From positions 1 to 8,523 of the forward strand of contig CALINF010000101.1 of NCBI GenBank assembly GCA_938045215.1: a DNA stretch of 8,523 bases, written 5' to 3'. The notes below the pieces were generated by a model. That model was not told the origin of the DNA. It searched no databases and was given only the letters and a program-made list of their open reading frames with translations. Below are positions 6,566 through 8,523 of this stretch, piece by piece. The stretch comes from an uncultured Halieaceae bacterium. GTDB taxonomy: Bacteria > Pseudomonadota > Gammaproteobacteria > Pseudomonadales > Halieaceae. A program made the position numbers and the translations under genes. Position 1 is the first letter of the stretch, and the number at the start of each line of letters is the position of its first letter.

Positions 6566-7801
6566 CATTTCCACGCTACCGCGGCTGACCTTCCCGCTCA
6601 ATCCCAGCAACAGCAGAAAGAGCCCATTCACAACCAGATAGAGCGACGTCGAAATCGACAGCCAGTTGATAGGGCTCGCCGTGACCCATGCGATCACCAG
6701 CACAAGCAACGCAATCCAACGCGCACTATCCCAACGCAACGCATTCGCATAGGCATCGCCATTGAGCCAGATCGCCGTGGTTACCATGGTAGTAAGCAGA
6801 ACGGCCCAGACCGTCACACCGACGGCGTAAGACAGGTCGAGCGTCTGGGCAATATTGAGCAGGGCAATCACTGCCAATAGTTGAAAGAACGCATACCAGG
6901 CTACCTTGCGCGAGACGTCGGGATCGAACTTGCTGAACACACTCAGGTCGGGCTTCGCATGCGGGTACGCCAACTGTACATCTTGTGGTCGCCAACCAGT
7001 TCGAGACACCCACACTCTCAGCTTGTCGGTCCAGCGCTGTGTGTGCCAGCTATCTCGAATCATGCTCAGATAAACGTGGGTAAGAGCAGTCACAGGATTC
7101 CAGCTGCGCAAAGGTCCGCGGATACCATAGATGCAGGGTTCATCATCTTGCTCTTCCTGAAAAGTGCCAAACAACCTGTCCCAGAGGATAAAGACGCCAC
7201 CATAGTTTCGATCAACATAGAGATCATTCTGGGCGTGATGCACCCGGTGATTGGAAGGGGTGACAAAAATCCATTCGTACCAGCCCAACTTTGGCACATG
7301 CTCTGTGTGCACCCAAAATTGGTAGATAAGATTTATGGAGCCTACGGTGACTACCACTTCTGCTGGAATGCCCAGCAGGTACATCGGAATGTAAAAGATC
7401 CATCCCAGCAGAAAGCCGGTGCTGGTCTGGCGCAGGGCTGTTGTCAGGTTGTAGTCCTCGCTCTGATGATGGGCAACGTGCGCCGCCCACAAAATAGTGC
7501 GCTCGTGACCCATGCGATGCAGCCAGTAGTAGCAAAAGTCGTACAGTACAAACGCCACAATCCAGGTCAGCACGCTACTGCTATCGAGCAATGGCAGAGA
7601 GAAGTACTGCGTAATCAGATAGTACACATAGCCGCCAACGCCCAGCGTGACGAATCGCCGCGCCTGACTGAGCACGCCCAGGAACAGGCTGCTGATGCTG
7701 TCGTTGAGCCTGAACGTATTGCGCTTACGTATCACGCCAAAGGCGAGTTCAAACACAATGGCAACAATGAAAAACGGTACAGCGTAGAGAACAAGATTCA
7801 T
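6560..7801 (-). CDS. Integral-membrane fatty acid hydroxylase / sterol desaturase family protein, alkylglycerol monooxygenase-like
   Basis: This is a di-iron membrane oxygenase that would hydroxylate or desaturate a lipid-like substrate at the inner membrane. The product has 413 residues from the ATG at 7801. All eight family histidines are present: HRMGH (95-99), HVAHH (108-112) and HRVHH (185-189), with H165 and H168 between them. The stretches SEDYNLTTALRQT (114-126), QFWVHTE (161-167) and GGVFILWDRLFGTF (201-214) closely resemble those I recall from animal alkylglycerol monooxygenase (AGMO/TMEM195), and the extra C-terminal membrane segments (about 301-400) fit too. The true substrate and electron source in bacteria are not evident. 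A TTG at 7840 extends the frame by 13 residues, but AGGA abuts it with no spacing; MNLVLYAVPFF fits the family start better, although it lacks a clear Shine-Dalgarno. The gene is convergent with the antiporter and divergent from the alkylation-repair gene, so it is probably monocistronic. Confidence 0.88.
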   Translation of the reverse strand: MNLVLYAVPFFIVAIVFELAFGVIRKRNTFRLNDSISSLFLGVLSQARRFVTLGVGGYVYYLITQYFSLPLLDSSSVLTWIVAFVLYDFCYYWLHRMGHERTILWAAHVAHHQSEDYNLTTALRQTSTGFLLGWIFYIPMYLLGIPAEVVVTVGSINLIYQFWVHTEHVPKLGWYEWIFVTPSNHRVHHAQNDLYVDRNYGGVFILWDRLFGTFQEEQDDEPCIYGIRGPLRSWNPVTALTHVYLSMIRDSWHTQRWTDKLRVWVSRTGWRPQDVQLAYPHAKPDLSVFSKFDPDVSRKVAWYAFFQLLAVIALLNIAQTLDLSYAVGVTVWAVLLTTMVTTAIWLNGDAYANALRWDSARWIALLVLVIAWVTASPINWLSISTSLYLVVNGLFLLLLGLSGKVSRGSVEMA

Positions 7802-7854
7802 GGGTAGGCTAGCCGGGCTACAAAAGACGAAATGGGACAATCCTCACGTGCCCG

Positions 7855-7882
7855 ATTATCGCATCCCGCACCGCCATGTCAC
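7855..7882 (-). promoter_or_regulatory. Sigma70-like promoter for the hydroxylase gene
   Basis: On the minus strand GTGACA (7882-7877) and GATAAT (7860-7855) each match the -35 and -10 consensus at five of six positions, separated by 16 bp. Transcription would start near 7848, giving a leader of about 47 nt before the ATG at 7801 and leaving too little room for efficient use of the TTG at 7840. This is the best promoter-like sequence I found in the window. It has not been tested for chance by scoring. Confidence 0.5.
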
Positions 7883-7933
7883 CAGCGATACCTCGCCAGA
7901 GCACGCTGGTAATACAGGGCCGTTTTTGGCGAG
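7881..7933. repeat. Two interleaved 7-bp inverted repeats in the divergent intergenic region
   Basis: ACCAGCG (7881-7887) pairs with CGCTGGT (7904-7910) across 16 nt. CTCGCCA (7892-7898) pairs with TGGCGAG (7927-7933) across 28 nt. The first repeat touches the -35 element of the hydroxylase promoter. The half-site centre spacing of 23 bp for the first repeat is near two helical turns, as for a dimeric regulator, but no known operator consensus is recognised. The rest of this 164-nt gap (7802-7965) shows no gene and no convincing promoter for the plus-strand gene. Confidence 0.35.
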
Positions 7934-7965
7934 TACGGGATCGAGGTGAGCGCTAGATTGATTGC

Positions 7966-8523
7966 ATGAGCGATCACATCAGCAAGCAAATGTCAGACAC
8001 CATCGACCCGATCGATAACGAGTCCTGCAGGCGAGCCCGTATGGCCCGGGATCCACGTTTTGATGGTGAGTTCTTCATTGGTGTTACTTCTACCGGCATC
8101 TACTGCAGACCTATTTGTCCTGCGCGTCAGCCGGCCGAGCGCAACGTGACCTATTTCCGCCATGCGGCGCAAGCCGCAGAAAACGGCTTCAGACCCTGCC
8201 TGCGCTGCCGGCCTGAGACTGCACCCAACAGTCCCGCCTGGCTTGGTAGCGCGACAACACTACAGCGAGCACTGGACCTGATTCGTGCCGGCGCCCTCAA
8301 CGGAGACAACAATCTGCAGAAACTGGCTGACAGGCTGGGTATCGGGGAGCGCTACCTCAGAAAACTTTTCCAACGTGAACTGGGTATCTCCCCCGGGGCC
8401 GTCGCGCAGAACCAGCGGCTTTTATTGGCCAAGCAACTCCTGCTCGAAACTCAGTTGCCACTAACGGAAACGGCCTTTGCGGCAGGCTTTGGCAGCGTCA
8501 GGCGATTCAACAGTGCAATACAA
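7966..8523 (+). CDS. Ada-type DNA alkylation repair protein, N-terminal part (probable Ada-AraC-AlkA fusion), cut by window edge
   Basis: The frame is open to the last base and gives the first 186 residues. Residues about 20-85 are the Ada zinc-binding methyl-acceptor domain: ARDPRFDGEFF, then TGIYCRPICPAR and GFRPCLRCRPE. Cys47, Cys51, Cys78 and Cys81 have exactly the spacing of E. coli Ada Cys38/42/69/72, so Cys47 would be the residue that accepts methyl groups from DNA phosphotriesters. Residues about 98-186 are an AraC-type helix-turn-helix region with LQKLADRLGIGERYLRKLF and the second motif AFAAGFGSVRRFN. The wording PNSPAW and GSVRRFN resembles, as I recall it, proteins in which this module is followed by an AlkA 3-methyladenine glycosylase domain; a methyltransferase (Ada) C-terminus is the alternative, and the missing end would decide. 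An in-frame TAG at 7954 bars any longer start. Met9 (7990) is an alternative start, and neither ATG has a good Shine-Dalgarno. Confidence 0.9.
   Translation, partial: MSDHISKQMSDTIDPIDNESCRRARMARDPRFDGEFFIGVTSTGIYCRPICPARQPAERNVTYFRHAAQAAENGFRPCLRCRPETAPNSPAWLGSATTLQRALDLIRAGALNGDNNLQKLADRLGIGERYLRKLFQRELGISPGAVAQNQRLLLAKQLLLETQLPLTETAFAAGFGSVRRFNSAIQ

Noticed and set aside
6881..7807. A 308-codon plus-strand open frame antisense to the hydroxylase gene
   Set aside because: It lies opposite a complete, motif-rich gene. Its translation has no recognisable domain and an odd composition, and no start signal was seen. It is a reading-frame shadow.
7802..7840. TTG start giving a 426-residue hydroxylase
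   Set aside because: The Shine-Dalgarno-like AGGA abuts the TTG without spacing, the predicted transcript start is only about 8 nt upstream, and the extra residues do not match the family N-terminus.
7943..7959. GAGGTGAG and TAGATT as ribosome-binding site and -10 element for the Ada-type gene
   Set aside because: GAGG is 15 nt from the first ATG, too far for normal use, and TAGATT has no -35 partner within 16-18 bp, so neither is called.
1..8523. Mobile elements, CRISPR arrays, tRNA or rRNA genes, riboswitches
   Set aside because: No transposase or integrase motifs, no regularly spaced repeats, no cloverleaf or conserved ribosomal sequence, and no gene-free stretch longer than about 165 nt that could hold a large structured leader.

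Overview
The window reads as the chromosome of a Gram-negative proteobacterium. The gene order liuB-liuC-liuD-liuE matches the leucine/isovalerate utilisation operon of Pseudomonas and relatives. Protein style and moderate-to-high GC suggest a gammaproteobacterium, possibly a marine or aquatic one. The genus cannot be fixed from this sequence. I saw no rRNA, tRNA, CRISPR array, insertion sequence or phage gene; this looks like ordinary core-plus-accessory chromosome.

Positions 1-4574 (plus strand) carry the lower leucine catabolic pathway. It begins with the C-terminal half of the methylcrotonoyl-CoA carboxylase beta subunit (liuB, cut by the window edge). Methylglutaconyl-CoA hydratase (liuC), the biotin-bearing carboxylase alpha subunit (liuD) and hydroxymethylglutaryl-CoA lyase (liuE) follow. 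Together they turn 3-methylcrotonyl-CoA into acetyl-CoA and acetoacetate. Gaps are 2 nt and 10 nt, then a 1-nt overlap, so this is one co-transcribed unit with closely coupled translation.

Positions 4613-6522 (plus strand) hold a two-gene unit: an unrecognised 113-residue protein with four predicted membrane segments, and a CPA2-type cation:proton antiporter with a C-terminal NAD-binding RCK (TrkA-N) domain. The two overlap by 4 nt (ATGA). An 8-bp GC-rich hairpin lies just before the antiporter start, where a ribosome-binding site would be expected. This is the most mechanistically suggestive local structure in the window. Only 38 nt separate liuE from this pair and no terminator is visible there, so read-through from the liu operon is possible.

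Positions 6560-7801 (minus strand, convergent to the antiporter) encode an integral-membrane fatty-acid-hydroxylase/sterol-desaturase family protein. It has all eight iron-binding histidines and motifs resembling animal alkylglycerol monooxygenase. A good sigma70-like promoter lies upstream, in a 164-nt divergent intergenic region that also contains two interleaved 7-bp inverted repeats. From 7966 to the window end (plus strand) is the N-terminal part of an Ada-type DNA alkylation repair protein: a four-cysteine methyl-acceptor domain plus an AraC-type helix-turn-helix. It most resembles Ada-AlkA fusions.

I did not find a clearly new multi-gene system. The points most worth following are the unknown membrane protein coupled to the antiporter, the AGMO-like hydroxylase divergent from the alkylation-repair gene, and the single-glutamate active site of LiuC.
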